A DNA stretch of 64,000 nucleotides, from NCBI GenBank assembly GCA_949517355.1, contig CATDIL010000003.1:1-64000 (forward strand), read 5' to 3'. Positions 1-9,510 of the stretch are shown here, piece by piece (the stretch's first letter is position 1; each line of letters opens with the position of its first letter). The notes beneath the pieces were generated by a model that had not been told where the DNA came from, searched no databases, and was given only the letters and a program-made list of their open reading frames with translations. A program made the translations under genes and the position numbers. The DNA comes from an uncultured Mycoplasmatota bacterium. Lineage in GTDB: Bacteria; Bacillota_I; Bacilli_A; Mycoplasmatales; Mycoplasmoidaceae.

Positions 1-22
1 AGATTGAGAATACATGGAGAAG
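1..22 (+). repeat. Direct repeat, copy 1, in hsdS
   Basis: Twenty-two bases starting agattgagaatac and ending gagaag recur identically 507 bp downstream in the same frame and encode DWEYMEK. They flank one complete recognition domain and could serve as a homologous exchange point between hsdS genes. Confidence 0.75.
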
Positions 23-559
23 AGTGTCAAGGAGTTGGAGAAGAGTGTCAAGGAGAAATTAAAATTATCAATTCCACAATTAGATGAAATTGATACTAAT
101 GATTGAAAAGAATTTAAGATTAGTGATATTTTAACAAGAATAAAAATAAAATCTATTTCTAGTGTAATTAAAAAATTTAATCCTGGGGCTATAAATGTAA
201 TTGGAAATACTCAATTAAATAATGGAATTATTAAAAGTTTAAATGTAACAGAAGAAATTTATATACATGATAAAAATTCATTATCATATGGAGCAAAAGG
301 TGGAAAATTTTTTTATCAAAAAGAAAAATGAGCATCAACTGATCACGTACATATGTTTAAATGTAAATTCATAAATGAAATAAATGCACAATTTTTGTGC
401 ACAGTAATTAATAAACTAATTGAAGCTAAAGGTGGATGATCGACAAGTCTTGAATCTAATATTATTCATGAACACATTTTATTACCGGTTGACAAAAACG
501 GTAATCCAGATTGAGAATACATGGAGAAGTATATGAAACCAATTAATGAAATCAACTAG
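1..559 (+). CDS. hsdS: Type I restriction enzyme specificity subunit, 3' part
   Basis: C-terminal part of an HsdS subunit, which selects the DNA target of a type I restriction-modification complex; the 5' part lies outside the window. Frame 2 is open from the edge to a TAG when TGA is Trp. After DWEYMEK comes an in-frame heptad tandem repeat (EKSVKEL, EKSVKEK), matching the helical spacer between the two target-recognition domains; then one recognition domain of about 150 residues with typical HsdS wording (a glycine-rich FFYQKEKW stretch, then HILLPV), closing with a second DWEYMEK. The repeated peptide at both ends of the domain fits the pseudo-symmetric HsdS plan. No hsdM or hsdR is visible here. 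Confidence 0.8.
17..58 (+). repeat. 21-bp in-frame tandem repeat in hsdS spacer
   Basis: Two 21-bp units encode EKSVKEL and EKSVKEK; the first 18 bases of each unit are identical. A heptad at this position forms the coiled-coil spacer of HsdS. In the EcoR124 family, repeat number here changes the gap in the recognised DNA site; the same role here is inference. Confidence 0.7.
508..529 (+). repeat. Direct repeat, copy 2, at the hsdS 3' end
   Basis: Second copy of the 22-bp repeat, encoding DWEYMEK just before the HsdS C-terminus, in the same frame as copy 1. Confidence 0.75.
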
Positions 560-565
560 CTATAA

Positions 566-3223
566 TCACTCGTGGAAAGCTTTCTTGTAGAAAAGCTTGC
601 CTAATTGAGCAGTGCAACAATAACCAAAAGAAATAGCTAATGCGTAACCAATCATTTCTGGACAGTTGTGAGATAATGAAGAGAATCCTCCGAAGTTAAG
701 ATCAGGAATTACTACAAACATTATTCCAATTAATGTTAAACATGTAATTGATAATGTAATTGGTAAACTTGGTCTTGATTGAAATAGTGGAATCTTACTT
801 GTTCTTAATACTAGAACAACTCCCATTTGAGTTAGTAAACTTACTAAGAATCAACCTGTTTGGAACAAACTAAGCGTTTCTTCGCTGCTACCCCAATTTA
901 ATCCGTATCGCATAATAGCAAATGTAGATATATCAAAAATAGTACTAATAGGACCTATAAACAACATAAACTTTAAAATGCTTATAGCATTTCAGTTTTG
1001 TGGTTTTTCAAAGTATTCTTTATCTACATGATCTCATGGCAAAGCAAATTGACAGAAGTCAGAGATCATATTAAGAATTAAGATTTGGATTGATTGCATT
1101 GGTTCAAATCTTAATCAGATAGTAGCAATCAACATACTTAATACATTTCCAAAGTTACTTGAAACTGTCATCTTAATATATTTAATAATATTGGCAAATG
1201 TTTTTCTACCTTCAATGATTCCATTTTCAAGAACCATAAGGTTCTTTTCTAATAAAATAATGTCTGCACATTCTTTAGCGATATCAACTGCAGTATCAAC
1301 TGATATTGCAATATCAGCTGCTCTCATGGCTGGTGCATCATTAATACCATCTCCCATAAAACCAACTATATGTTTTTTAGATTTAATAGCTAATACTACA
1401 CGTTCTTTTTGTTCAGGAGATAATTTAGCAAAAACATTAACATCCATTACAACATCCTTCAATTCATCATCATTCATATTTTCAATATCTGAACCTAATA
1501 AGATCTTGTCAACTTTAATACCAACTTTTTTACAAATATACTTTGTAATTAATTCATTGTCACCAGTTAATACTTTAACTTTTGTACCTCTATTTTGCAT
1601 TGCTTTAATAGCGCCAGCTGCTGACATTTTAGGTGGGTCTAACAAAGCGATATAACCAATTAAACATAAGTTCTTTTCGTCACCTACATTAAAACCATCC
1701 ATTTTATTGAATTTATCATTGTTAATAGCAATTGCTATTACTCTCATACCTTCTTCAGATAAATCATTGATAGTTTCTTTAATCTTTATCTTTAATTTAT
1801 CATCCAACGGTTTACGTTCTCCATTAATTTCAGCATAAGAACATACTGAAACAATTTCTTCAATAGCACCTTTAGTTACTAATTGAGTTTCGCCTGCTTT
1901 GTCTTGTAAGACAACGCTCATTCTTCTTCTTTGGAAGTCAAATGGAATTTCGTCAATCTTTTTAAAGTTTAATACCTCTTCGTTTAAACCACATTCATTA
2001 GCCTTATCAATAATTGCTAAGTCTAATAAATTTTTTAAACCAGTTTGGTAATAGCTATTTAAAAAACCATAAACTAAAACTCTGTTGTCTTCTTTACCAT
2101 TTAAGTTAATATGACGTTCAAGAACAATTCTGTCTTCTGTTAATGTTCCTGTTTTATCAGTGCATAAAACATCCATTGCTCCAAATGATTGAATAGCATT
2201 TATTTTCTTTACAATAATTTTTTGTTTAGATAACTTAAACGATTCTTTAGCTAAGTTAACAGTGACAATCATTGGAAGCATTTCAGGAGTGATTCCGACT
2301 GCAACTGCTAATGTGAATTCAAGTGCTTCTATTCATCCATTTTTATTAACAATAGTACCACTTAAAATAAAAATTATTAATGCTAATACAAGCATTGTAC
2401 AAATCAGTAAGGTACTTACTGATCTAATACCTTTGTCAAAATTTGTTTTAGGCTTTTTATTTTGAATACTTTTAGCTACTTTACCAAAATATGTTCCTTG
2501 GCCAACCGAAATTACTATTCCTTTAGCAGTACCACTTGATACTGTTGTACCCATAAAACATAAATTGTTTCGATCTAAAGCTTGTTGAGAATCGGAATTA
2601 TTAGTAGCAAACTTTTCAATAGGTTCTGATTCACCTGTTAGTGCCCCTTGAGATACGAATAAATCTTTAGCATTAATAATCTTTAGATCTGCAGGAATCA
2701 TGTCTCCTGCTGCTAAATGGATAATGTCTCCTACACATACATCTGCAATTGGAATTTCTTTTTTAACACCTTCTCTTTCAACAGCAGTTGTAGTGGTAAT
2801 CATTTTTTTAAGTTTTTCAGACGAATTAAAACTTCTAATTTCTTGGAAGAATCTAATTCCAGAAGAAATTAATACCATTGCAATGATAATGCCAAAACAG
2901 ATTCAACTATCTCTACTGATTGAGTGATCTGGTCCTGGTATTACAATATTTAATACTGCAATAACCATTAAAACAATAGAGAATGGAGTAAAGATAGCAG
3001 AAGCTAACATTTTTATTTTTTGAAACTTTTGCTTAGCAACAACAGAGTTGCTACCCATCTTTTCTAAATTTTTTTCTACTTGTTTTTGAGTTAAACCAGT
3101 GTTGGTAGAATTTAATTGTTTTATAGTCTTATCTATTGGTTGACTAGAAAACTCTAACAACATCTTGTTGTAAGTTTGAGAGATTGTAGGTTTTTTAAAA
3201 CTTTTATTTCTTTGCTTTTTCAT
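566..3223 (-). CDS. mgtA: Magnesium-translocating P-type ATPase
   Basis: Membrane P3-type ATPase importing Mg2+ at the cost of ATP, 885 aa, normal for MgtA/MgtB. Continuous once TGA is read as Trp. The actuator TGES lies at residues 196-199, the phosphorylated Asp is D356 in DKTGT, and the hinge GDGINDAPA follows. The C-terminal half carries the family stretch around FEPMQSIQILILNMISDF and the PWDHVD loop. The ATG is preceded by AGAAAG, which is locked in a hairpin. It converges with hsdS, 6 bp between stops, and diverges from rpmG. Mg2+ control through the leader is inference. Confidence 0.95.
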
Positions 3224-3225
3224 AA

Positions 3226-3347
3226 TCTTTCTGTTTTATAGAAAGACCATGAGATTTACAATTTAAACTAATAGATAGAATTAATGAATGAACTATCTAC
3301 TAATATATAAATGCAACTCCACAGGTCCATACATTAATTCCTTTCTT
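3226..3347 (-). promoter_or_regulatory. Structured mgtA leader with sequestered ribosome binding site
   Basis: On the minus strand a perfect 7-bp hairpin (TCTTTCT, 7-nt loop, AGAAAGA; 3246-3226) covers the only Shine-Dalgarno-like bases, two bases before the ATG. A second inverted repeat (TAGATAG/CTATCTA) lies upstream. Near the predicted 5' end AAGAAAGG (3347-3340) can pair with the same CTTTCT and would free the binding site. This does not look like the M-box. Folding and ligand are untested. Confidence 0.45.
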
Positions 3348-3355
3348 ATGTGTCT

Positions 3356-3361
3356 ATTATA
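3356..3361 (-). promoter_or_regulatory. Probable mgtA -10 box
   Basis: TATAAT on the minus strand, predicting a start near 3349 and a leader of about 125 nt. The -35 is weak (TTTTAC). Confidence 0.5.
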
Positions 3362-3418
3362 TTAATAAAATATAAAATGTAAAATATGTTTATAATATTT
3401 TAAATAATAAAACAAATT

Positions 3419-3580
3419 ATGGCAGTTAAAAGACAAGTAAGACTTGAATGTACAGTATGCAAACATATTAATTATTTGACATACCGTAATCCTAAGTCTA
3501 CACCTGAAAAATTAGAACTTAAGAAATTTTGCAAACATTGCAGAAAAACTACTCTTCACAAGGAAACTAAGGCTAAGTAA
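3419..3580 (+). CDS. rpmG: 50S ribosomal protein L33
   Basis: Small zinc-ribbon protein of the large subunit, 53 aa, starting MAVKRQVRL. The zinc cysteines are present as C11/C14 and C38/C41. The stop TAA shares its last A with the ATG of the next gene, so the two are translationally coupled. A TATAAT at 3391-3396 is a plausible promoter. Too short for most ORF callers but unambiguous. Confidence 0.95.
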   Translation: MAVKRQVRLECTVCKHINYLTYRNPKSTPEKLELKKFCKHCRKTTLHKETKAK

Positions 3581-4638
3581 TGAATGCTAGTTCTCTTTCT
3601 TATAAAGAAACTAAAGTTTTAGAGTTATTAAATAAAAATAAAGCCGACGGTTTTATTTTTATTTCTACCTATAACAGATTTTGAATTACTGGAGTGAATA
3701 CTACTTTTGGTTATGCGATAGTAACTAAAAATAATGTTTATTATTTAATTGATGCTCGTGACTATGAATGTTGCAAGAGCCAATTAAAAAATATTAAATG
3801 TGTTTTATATAAAACACCATCTGACTTAAATAAATTAATTAAACAACTTAAAATTAAAACATTGATGTTTGAAAGAGACTATGTCTCTTACATTGATTTT
3901 AATGATGTATTAAAACCATTAAAAGTTAAATTGATTCCAGCTGACACAATGATTTTAAGAGCGCAAAAAACTAAAGAAGAAATTGCTCTTATAAAAAAGT
4001 CAATGGATATTGCTGTTAGAGCAATTAATTTTATTAAAAAAACCATTAAACCAGGAATGACAGAATTAATGGTAAAACAAGCATTAACTGTTAAGATGAT
4101 AGCAGAAGGAGCAACTGCCACTAGTTTTGATTTAATTGTTGCTTTTGGTGAAAACACTGCTAATCCACATCACCAATCAACCAATAGAATATTAAAGAAA
4201 AATGAATTTATCACATGTGATATTGGCTGTATTTACAAAGGATATTGCTCAGATATTACAAGAACATTTTGGCTAGGCAAACCCTCTAAGAAAATGTTAG
4301 AAATGTATAACCTTGTTTTACAAGCAAACAAAAAAGGTATTGCTGCAGCAAAAGTAGGTATTTTAGGGAGTAAACTAGATGCAGTTTGTAGAGATCATAT
4401 TTCTAAAAACAAAAAATATGCTAATTTATTTATTCATGGAACAGGGCACGGTGTTGGTATCGAAATTCATGAATTACCAAATGTTAAACCGACATATCAT
4501 CAACCTATTTTAGATAATTCAATAATTACTATTGAACCTGGAATATATGAACCAGGATTTGGAGGAGTCAGAATTGAAGACTCAATCCTAGTTACCAAAG
4601 AAGGTGTTGAAGTGTTAACAGCTAAAGCTAGTAAATAA
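3580..4638 (+). CDS. pepP: M24 family Xaa-Pro aminopeptidase
   Basis: Metallopeptidase removing N-terminal residues before proline, 352 aa. The C-terminal pita-bread domain holds all five metal ligands: D214 and D225 (in CDIGC...CSDITR), H290 (GTGHGVG), E319 (TIEPGIY) and E333 (RIEDS). The N-terminal 115 residues form the creatinase-type domain. The start is the ATG overlapping the rpmG stop; one TGA (Trp) near residue 36 otherwise hides the N-terminus. A terminator follows at once. It could be annotated pepQ (prolidase); substrate preference cannot be told from sequence. Confidence 0.92.
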
Positions 4639-4641
4639 AAA

Positions 4642-4673
4642 AATGCAAGAATGACTCTTGCATTTTGTTTTTT
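4642..4673 (+). terminator. Rho-independent terminator after pepP
   Basis: Perfect 9-bp stem (AATGCAAGA/TCTTGCATT) with a 5-nt loop followed by a T-rich tail. Confidence 0.85.
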
Positions 4674-4678
4674 ATAAA

Positions 4679-4767
4679 TGGCGGAGACGATGGGACTCGA
4701 ACCCATGCACCGTAGAACGATCTAACACCTTAGCAGGGTGTCCTCTTAACCACTTGAGTACGTCTCC
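4679..4767 (-). tRNA. tRNA-Ser (anticodon GCU)
   Basis: 89 nt with encoded CCA. Acceptor stem GGAGACG/CGTCTCC, anticodon stem ACACC/GGTGT with loop CTGCTAA giving GCU, a long serine-type variable arm and a T-loop with TTCGAGT. Reads AGC/AGU codons. Confidence 0.96.
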
Positions 4768-4801
4768 AAAAGTTAATATTATTATAAAAAAAATATGACC
4801 A

Positions 4802-4807
4802 TATAAT
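4802..4807 (+). promoter_or_regulatory. -10 box, short leader
   Basis: TATAAT ends 12 nt before the ATG of the methyltransferase gene; no Shine-Dalgarno lies between. Confidence 0.6.
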
Positions 4808-4819
4808 ATTATTGTTTAT

Positions 4820-5575
4820 ATGGGATTACCAATAGTTAGTGCTAAACTTGCAAAATTTGCTAAAAAATTAATTTCTGATAAGAAATATCGTGATAGTTCA
4901 AACATGTTTATTTGTGAATCAGTAAAAGTAATTAAAAACATTATGTCTCAAGAATATAAATTAGTTAATTTATTAATTACTTCTGATTCTAAATATTTAA
5001 ACGATTTTAAATCACTACCTAATACAGGATTAATTAGCAATCAAACATTAAAGTCTATTTCCTTATTGAAAAATTCAGATGGCACAATTGCTATCTTTGA
5101 AAAGAAAACAAACAAGATTCAAATTAAAACCAATGGTAAATATTTAGTTTTGAATAAAATTCAAAACCCTGGTAATTTAGGAACAATAATTAGAACGGCT
5201 TGTGCTTTTGATATTGATGGAATCTATATCACTAATGATTCAGTGGATTTGTACCATCCAGAAACAATTAGGAACACTATGGGATACATTGGTATTACTC
5301 CGATTGCTACTTATTACAATTACTTTGATGTAATTTCTTTGTTACAAAAAAATCACATTAAAGTGTATGCAACAGCATTAAGTCAAAAATCAACTGATGT
5401 TAATAAAGTTAAGTTAACAAAAGGAATAGCAATTGTTTTTGGTAATGAAGGGAATGGATTAAATCATAAAGAAATTAGAGTTTGTGATCAATCAATATAT
5501 ATTAATACAAACCCTAAAGTTGAATCTTTAAATGTAGCGATTGCTGCTGGAATAATCTTAAGTAAGATTAATTAA
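4820..5575 (+). CDS. SpoU/TrmH-family RNA 2'-O-methyltransferase
   Basis: Trefoil-knot methyltransferase using S-adenosylmethionine to 2'-O-methylate a ribose in 23S rRNA or tRNA, 251 aa. SpoU motifs are in order: NPGNLGTIIRTA (motif 1), FGNEGNGL (motif 2) and SLNVAIAAGI (motif 3). The N-terminal domain resembles the RNA-binding part of RlmB/TsnR-type enzymes. The stop is one base before the rluD-type ATG, suggesting a shared mRNA for RNA modification. The exact target nucleotide cannot be assigned from sequence. Confidence 0.88.
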   Translation: MGLPIVSAKLAKFAKKLISDKKYRDSSNMFICESVKVIKNIMSQEYKLVNLLITSDSKYLNDFKSLPNTGLISNQTLKSISLLKNSDGTIAIFEKKTNKIQIKTNGKYLVLNKIQNPGNLGTIIRTACAFDIDGIYITNDSVDLYHPETIRNTMGYIGITPIATYYNYFDVISLLQKNHIKVYATALSQKSTDVNKVKLTKGIAIVFGNEGNGLNHKEIRVCDQSIYINTNPKVESLNVAIAAGIILSKIN

Positions 5576-5576
5576 T

Positions 5577-6506
5577 ATGAAATCTGTTGTAGTTAATAAA
5601 AATGATGCTAACCAAAGAATAGATAATTTTATAAAGAAAGTTTTTCCTAAACTTTCGTTAACTCAAATTTATAAATACCTAAGAATTAAAAGAATTAAAG
5701 TTAATAACAAAAAAGTACCTATTAACTATCAGTTACAGCTTAATGACAAAATTGATTTATATATTAATGATGAACTATTGTCTAATGATAATAAAAAAGA
5801 TTTTTTATTAACTAATAAGCCAATCGATATTGTTTATGAAGATGATAATATTTTATTAGTTAATAAACCAATTGGCTTAGTTGTTCATGAAGATGAAACA
5901 AACAATCCAGATACACTATTGAATAGAATAAAAAATCACTTAATTAAAAAAGGTGAATGAGATTATCAAAATGAAAACTCCTTTGCTCCAAGTCTTGTAA
6001 ATAGAATTGACCGCAATACAACCGGAATTGTCATAGCTGCTAAGAATGCAGAGTCATTAAGAATTCTTAATGAAAAAATTAAAAATCATGAAATAAAAAA
6101 AACTTACTATGCAAGAGTTTGAGGGATTATTGATCCAAAGCAAGGTGAACTTACAGGTTTTTTAACAAAAAATTCTAAAACTAAAATGGTTAAAATTTCT
6201 AAGAAACCTATTAGTAAAGATTCAAAACAAATCATAACTAAATATAAAACTATTTCTCATGATAAAGAAACTAGTTTGTTGGATATTGAATTAATAACAG
6301 GTAAAACACATCAAATAAGAGCTCATATGGCCTTTATCGGCCATCCGTTAGTTGGCGAACAAAAATATTCTAATGATAGTGTTAAAAAAACAAAAGGCTT
6401 TCAACACTTATGTGCATATAAAATTAAATTTTGTTTTAAAACGAATGCTTCAATTTTGAACTATTTAAATAACAAAGAATTCAAATTAAAATCTATTAAT
6501 CTATAG
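5577..6506 (+). CDS. rluD: RluA/RluD-family pseudouridine synthase
   Basis: Converts uridines of 23S rRNA to pseudouridine, 309 aa. The N-terminal S4-like RNA-binding domain occupies roughly residues 1-60. The catalytic Asp is D145 in NRIDRNTTG, the RluA-family signature. The later GKTHQIRAH and GHPLVG stretches are also family hallmarks. Two TGA codons are Trp and the frame is otherwise intact. Starts one base after the methyltransferase stop. Assignment to RluD rather than RluC rests on general resemblance only. Confidence 0.88.
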
Positions 6507-6517
6507 ATTAATATTTT

Positions 6518-6523
6518 TATAAT
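6518..6523 (+). promoter_or_regulatory. -10 box, leaderless
   Basis: TATAAT ends 6 nt before the ATG, placing the expected transcription start on the A of the start codon. Confidence 0.6.
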
Positions 6524-6529
6524 ATTTAT

Positions 6530-6799
6530 ATGAATAAAGATAACGTTTTAAAAATTGTTAAAAACCCTGTGTTTAAAAATACCATGTATTTTGTTTATGT
6601 AGGACTAATAATTTTATTTTCTATATTAGGAATAGCTGATCAAATTTCAGGGTTTGTGCTAAGATCATCAAACCCAATCGGAGTAGGTACACTATCGATT
6701 TTCGGATTTATAGCAATGATCTTAATTCTTTTGTTCATTGTCTATAAGATTGCTCAATTAATTAAAAATAAAAAACCAGTTACTCCTACAAAAGAATAA
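6530..6799 (+). CDS. Hypothetical two-helix membrane protein
   Basis: 89 aa, not recognised. Two hydrophobic segments (about residues 20-40 and 53-76) joined by a short polar loop, with a Lys-rich C-terminus, predict a small hairpin membrane protein. It has its own TATAAT and is followed by a strong terminator, so it is a single-gene unit between the rRNA modification pair and the rpsP operon. Confidence 0.7.
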   Translation: MNKDNVLKIVKNPVFKNTMYFVYVGLIILFSILGIADQISGFVLRSSNPIGVGTLSIFGFIAMILILLFIVYKIAQLIKNKKPVTPTKE

Positions 6800-6821
6800 A
6801 TTAAATGAAATTTAATAAATT

Positions 6822-6862
6822 AGCATATAAAGTAAAAATACTTAATATGCTTTTTATTTTTT
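6822..6862 (+). terminator. Rho-independent terminator
   Basis: Stem AGCATAT/ATATGCT with an inner AGTA/TACT pairing, followed by a T-rich tail; separates the small membrane gene from rpsP. Confidence 0.85.
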
Positions 6863-6865
6863 GTA

Positions 6866-6871
6866 TATAAT
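6866..6871 (+). promoter_or_regulatory. rpsP operon -10 box
   Basis: TATAAT 32 nt before the start codon. Unlike the leaderless genes, a strong GGAGGA ribosome binding site follows at 6891-6896. Confidence 0.65.
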
Positions 6872-6903
6872 ACACTACACATAATAAATAGGAGGAAATA
6901 AAC

Positions 6904-7263
6904 TTGGTAAAGATTAGATTAACAAGACTTGGAAAACACAAAGATCCATTTTACCGTATAGTAGCTACTGACTCTAGAACAAAAAGAGATGGTGGTTTCA
7001 TTGCTATATTAGGTACATATGAACCGTTTTCAGGTAAGACTGTTATCAACAGTCAATTAACTTTAGATTTCTTATCTAAAGGTGCTCAACCTACTGATAC
7101 TATTCTTAATTTATTTAAGACAAATGGTATCTGAGCTGAATTTTTAAAAACTAAGAATTCTAAAAAGGCTAAGAAACACCGTAGACCAAAGAAAGCTAAA
7201 AAAGCTGCAACTAAAAAAGCTGCTGCTCCAAAAACCGCTGAAGTAAAAACTGAAGCTAAATAG
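6904..7263 (+). CDS. rpsP: 30S ribosomal protein S16
   Basis: Small-subunit assembly protein, 119 aa. The start is TTG, chosen because the protein begins [19 protein letters not shown] as in other S16 proteins and GGAGGA sits 7 nt upstream. One TGA is Trp. After the conserved core of about 80 residues comes a Lys/Ala-rich tail absent from typical S16. First gene of rpsP-trmD-rplS; stop and the trmD ATG are 2 nt apart. Confidence 0.95.
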
Positions 7264-7265
7264 TA

Positions 7266-7937
7266 ATGCGCATTACAGTTTTAACTTTGTTTCCTGAAAT
7301 GTTTAAAGGCATTATTGATGAATCAATAATAGCCCGTGCAATTCATGATAAAAAAGTTGAGATTAAAATTATTAACTTTAGAGATTTTTCTAAAGACAAA
7401 CATAAAAAAGTTGATGATTATCAATATGGTGGTGGTGCTGGAATGGTGCTTAAATTACAACCGATAGTTGATTGTTTGAAATCAATCAAGACAAAAAACT
7501 CACATGTTCTATTAATGTCGCCTCAAGGTAAACAATACAATCAAACTAAAGTAAAACAACTAGCAAAATATAAAGATTTAATAATTATTGCTGGTCATTA
7601 TGAAGGCTTTGATGAAAGAATTATTCATTATGTTGATGAAATAATTTCGATAGGTGATTATATTCTTACGGGAGGAGAAATTCCTGCAATGGTTCTAGTG
7701 GATTCAATCACAAGAACATTAAAAGGAGTAATCTCTAAAGATTCATTAGAATCTGAATCCTTTAATAATAATTTGTTAGATTATCCGATCTATACAAAAC
7801 CATTAAATTTTGAAGGACATAAAGTACCGAATATATTATTGTCAGGCAATCACAAACATATTAATGAATTTAGAAATAAACAAAGATTAATAAAAACAAA
7901 AAAGATGCGTAAAGACATTATGAAGAAAGGAAAATAA
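7266..7937 (+). CDS. trmD: tRNA (guanine-N1)-methyltransferase
   Basis: Methylates G37 of tRNAs with G36, preventing +1 frameshifting. 223 aa, normal length. Family motifs: the start MRITVLTLFPEMF, YGGGAGMVLK, AGHYEGFDERI and the knot region GDYILTGGEIPAMVL, then LSGNHKHI near the C-terminus. Lies between S16 and L19, the standard bacterial arrangement. Confidence 0.97.
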   Translation: MRITVLTLFPEMFKGIIDESIIARAIHDKKVEIKIINFRDFSKDKHKKVDDYQYGGGAGMVLKLQPIVDCLKSIKTKNSHVLLMSPQGKQYNQTKVKQLAKYKDLIIIAGHYEGFDERIIHYVDEIISIGDYILTGGEIPAMVLVDSITRTLKGVISKDSLESESFNNNLLDYPIYTKPLNFEGHKVPNILLSGNHKHINEFRNKQRLIKTKKMRKDIMKKGK

Positions 7938-7940
7938 TTC

Positions 7941-8303
7941 ATGAAAAAAATTAATAGTAAAAAAATTCTAAATCAATTAGAAAAAACTCAAATGAGAGAT
8001 GATTTACCTGAATTTCGTTCAGGAGACACAATTTCTGTACATGTTAAAGTTACTGAAGGTAACAAAACAAGAGTACAAAGATTCGATGGTATTGTTTTAA
8101 AAGTAACAGGTAAAGGATTATCTAAGTCATTTACTATTCGTAAAGAATCTTCTGGAATTGGTGTTGAAGAAACATTCTCTTACCATTCACCATTAATCGT
8201 TAAAATTGATGTTAACAGACGTGGTAAAGTTAGACGTGCATATATTTCATATATGAGAGAACGTTCAGGAAAATCTGCTCGTATTAAACAAGCTAAGAAA
8301 TAA
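7941..8303 (+). CDS. rplS: 50S ribosomal protein L19
   Basis: Large-subunit protein at the subunit interface, 120 aa. Family stretches FRSGDTISVHVKV and RRGKVRRAYISYMR are clear. Last of the rpsP-trmD-rplS trio; starts 3 nt after trmD. Confidence 0.96.
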   Translation: MKKINSKKILNQLEKTQMRDDLPEFRSGDTISVHVKVTEGNKTRVQRFDGIVLKVTGKGLSKSFTIRKESSGIGVEETFSYHSPLIVKIDVNRRGKVRRAYISYMRERSGKSARIKQAKK

Positions 8304-8316
8304 TTTCTAATTAGTC

Positions 8317-9507
8317 ATGGATAAAAATAACAAGAATCCAAAGACAAAAAATTTTAAAGTTGGTTCTTTTCATCACGTTAAAGTTAAAAATGGAAGTATA
8401 AAGTTTAAAAAACTTTATCAACTTTCTACTTGACAACGTTATCTAACTGCTATTCTTGTTGGAATATTTATGGCAGTTATAGTTCAATTTTTGATCAAAA
8501 ACACTGGACTATACAATACAGGTTTGTCAGCGATTATCCAAGGATTCTCTAGATTAGTTTATACCGTTATGAATCACAACGGTGTAAACAAGAGTACTGC
8601 TGAACTAACTTTCAATTTGTTATTCTGAATAACATACTTTATTTTAAATATCCCTTTATTTATTTTTTCTTATTTCAAAGTTGGTAAAACATTTACTAAA
8701 CTTACATTAGTTTATTTATTTTTTAATACATTATCAGGATTTGCATTATCTTCAATAAAAGGTGTTAATGATGTATTTATTTTTGGTAAAACAATCTCAG
8801 AGTCTAGTAATGTTTTAGCAAAAAATAAAGTATATGTAATGCCTTTTTATTTTAGTGGCGATCCAGATCTATTTGATACAGAACATGATCCAATTAAAAC
8901 TTTTTTCTTATTTTTAACAGCTAGTATTTATGGATTGTTGTCATCAACAGCTTTTTCAATTATTTACATAATTGGAAGTTGTTCTGCTGGATTAGATACT
9001 CTTTCAATTTACTATGCTACTAAAAAAGGAAAAAGCATTAGTAACATATTAGTAATTATTAATACTGTTTCAATGGTAATCGGATCTACAATGGGTTCGT
9101 ATCTGTCAGCTGGAATCATTGATAATAATTGCTACAGTTGGCAATTCTTCTTCTCAGCAAATTTATTTGCTTCTTATTTAAGTATTATTATTTTTGGTTT
9201 TACTTTAAATAAATATTTCCCTTTAAATAAAAACGTTAAAGTAGAAATTTTTTCAGATAGTCAAACTGAAATTCGTAATTATTTGTACCAAAATAATTAC
9301 ACCCATCCATTGTCTATTTTTGATAACACAGGTGGTTATAGTTTGAGACAACATAAAATGTTGATGACCATCTGTATGTATATTGAATTACCAAAATTAA
9401 TCAATAACATTAGAGATATTGATAAAAATTGTTTAATTGTTGCAACAATTATTGATGACATCGATGGAACTGTCAATGTTTGACAACAAGGATCAACAGA
9501 AGAATAA
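8317..9507 (+). CDS. YitT family membrane protein (DUF161/DUF2179)
   Basis: 396 aa. A cytoplasmic N-terminus rich in Lys/Asn is followed by five or so hydrophobic helices (from about residue 50, including GLYNTGLSAIIQG and a late SAGLDTLSIYYATKKGKS), then a soluble DUF2179-like domain of about 110 residues. The GLxxTGxSGI-type and GGxD-type loops mark the YitT family, whose transported molecule is unknown. Several TGA codons are Trp. The start is the first in-frame ATG after rplS, 13 nt beyond its stop. The extended N-terminus is longer than usual. Confidence 0.82.
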
Positions 9508-9510
9508 ACT

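Noticed and set aside
1115-2281. mgtA, leuS, lgt, secY, prfA and others appear split into several ORFs.
   Set aside because: All breaks are TGA at positions where the families have Trp; pieces share one frame. This is genetic code 4, not decay.
3226-3360. M-box Mg2+ riboswitch before mgtA.
   Set aside because: The length and sequence do not show the M-box conserved blocks as I know them; only local inverted repeats are present.
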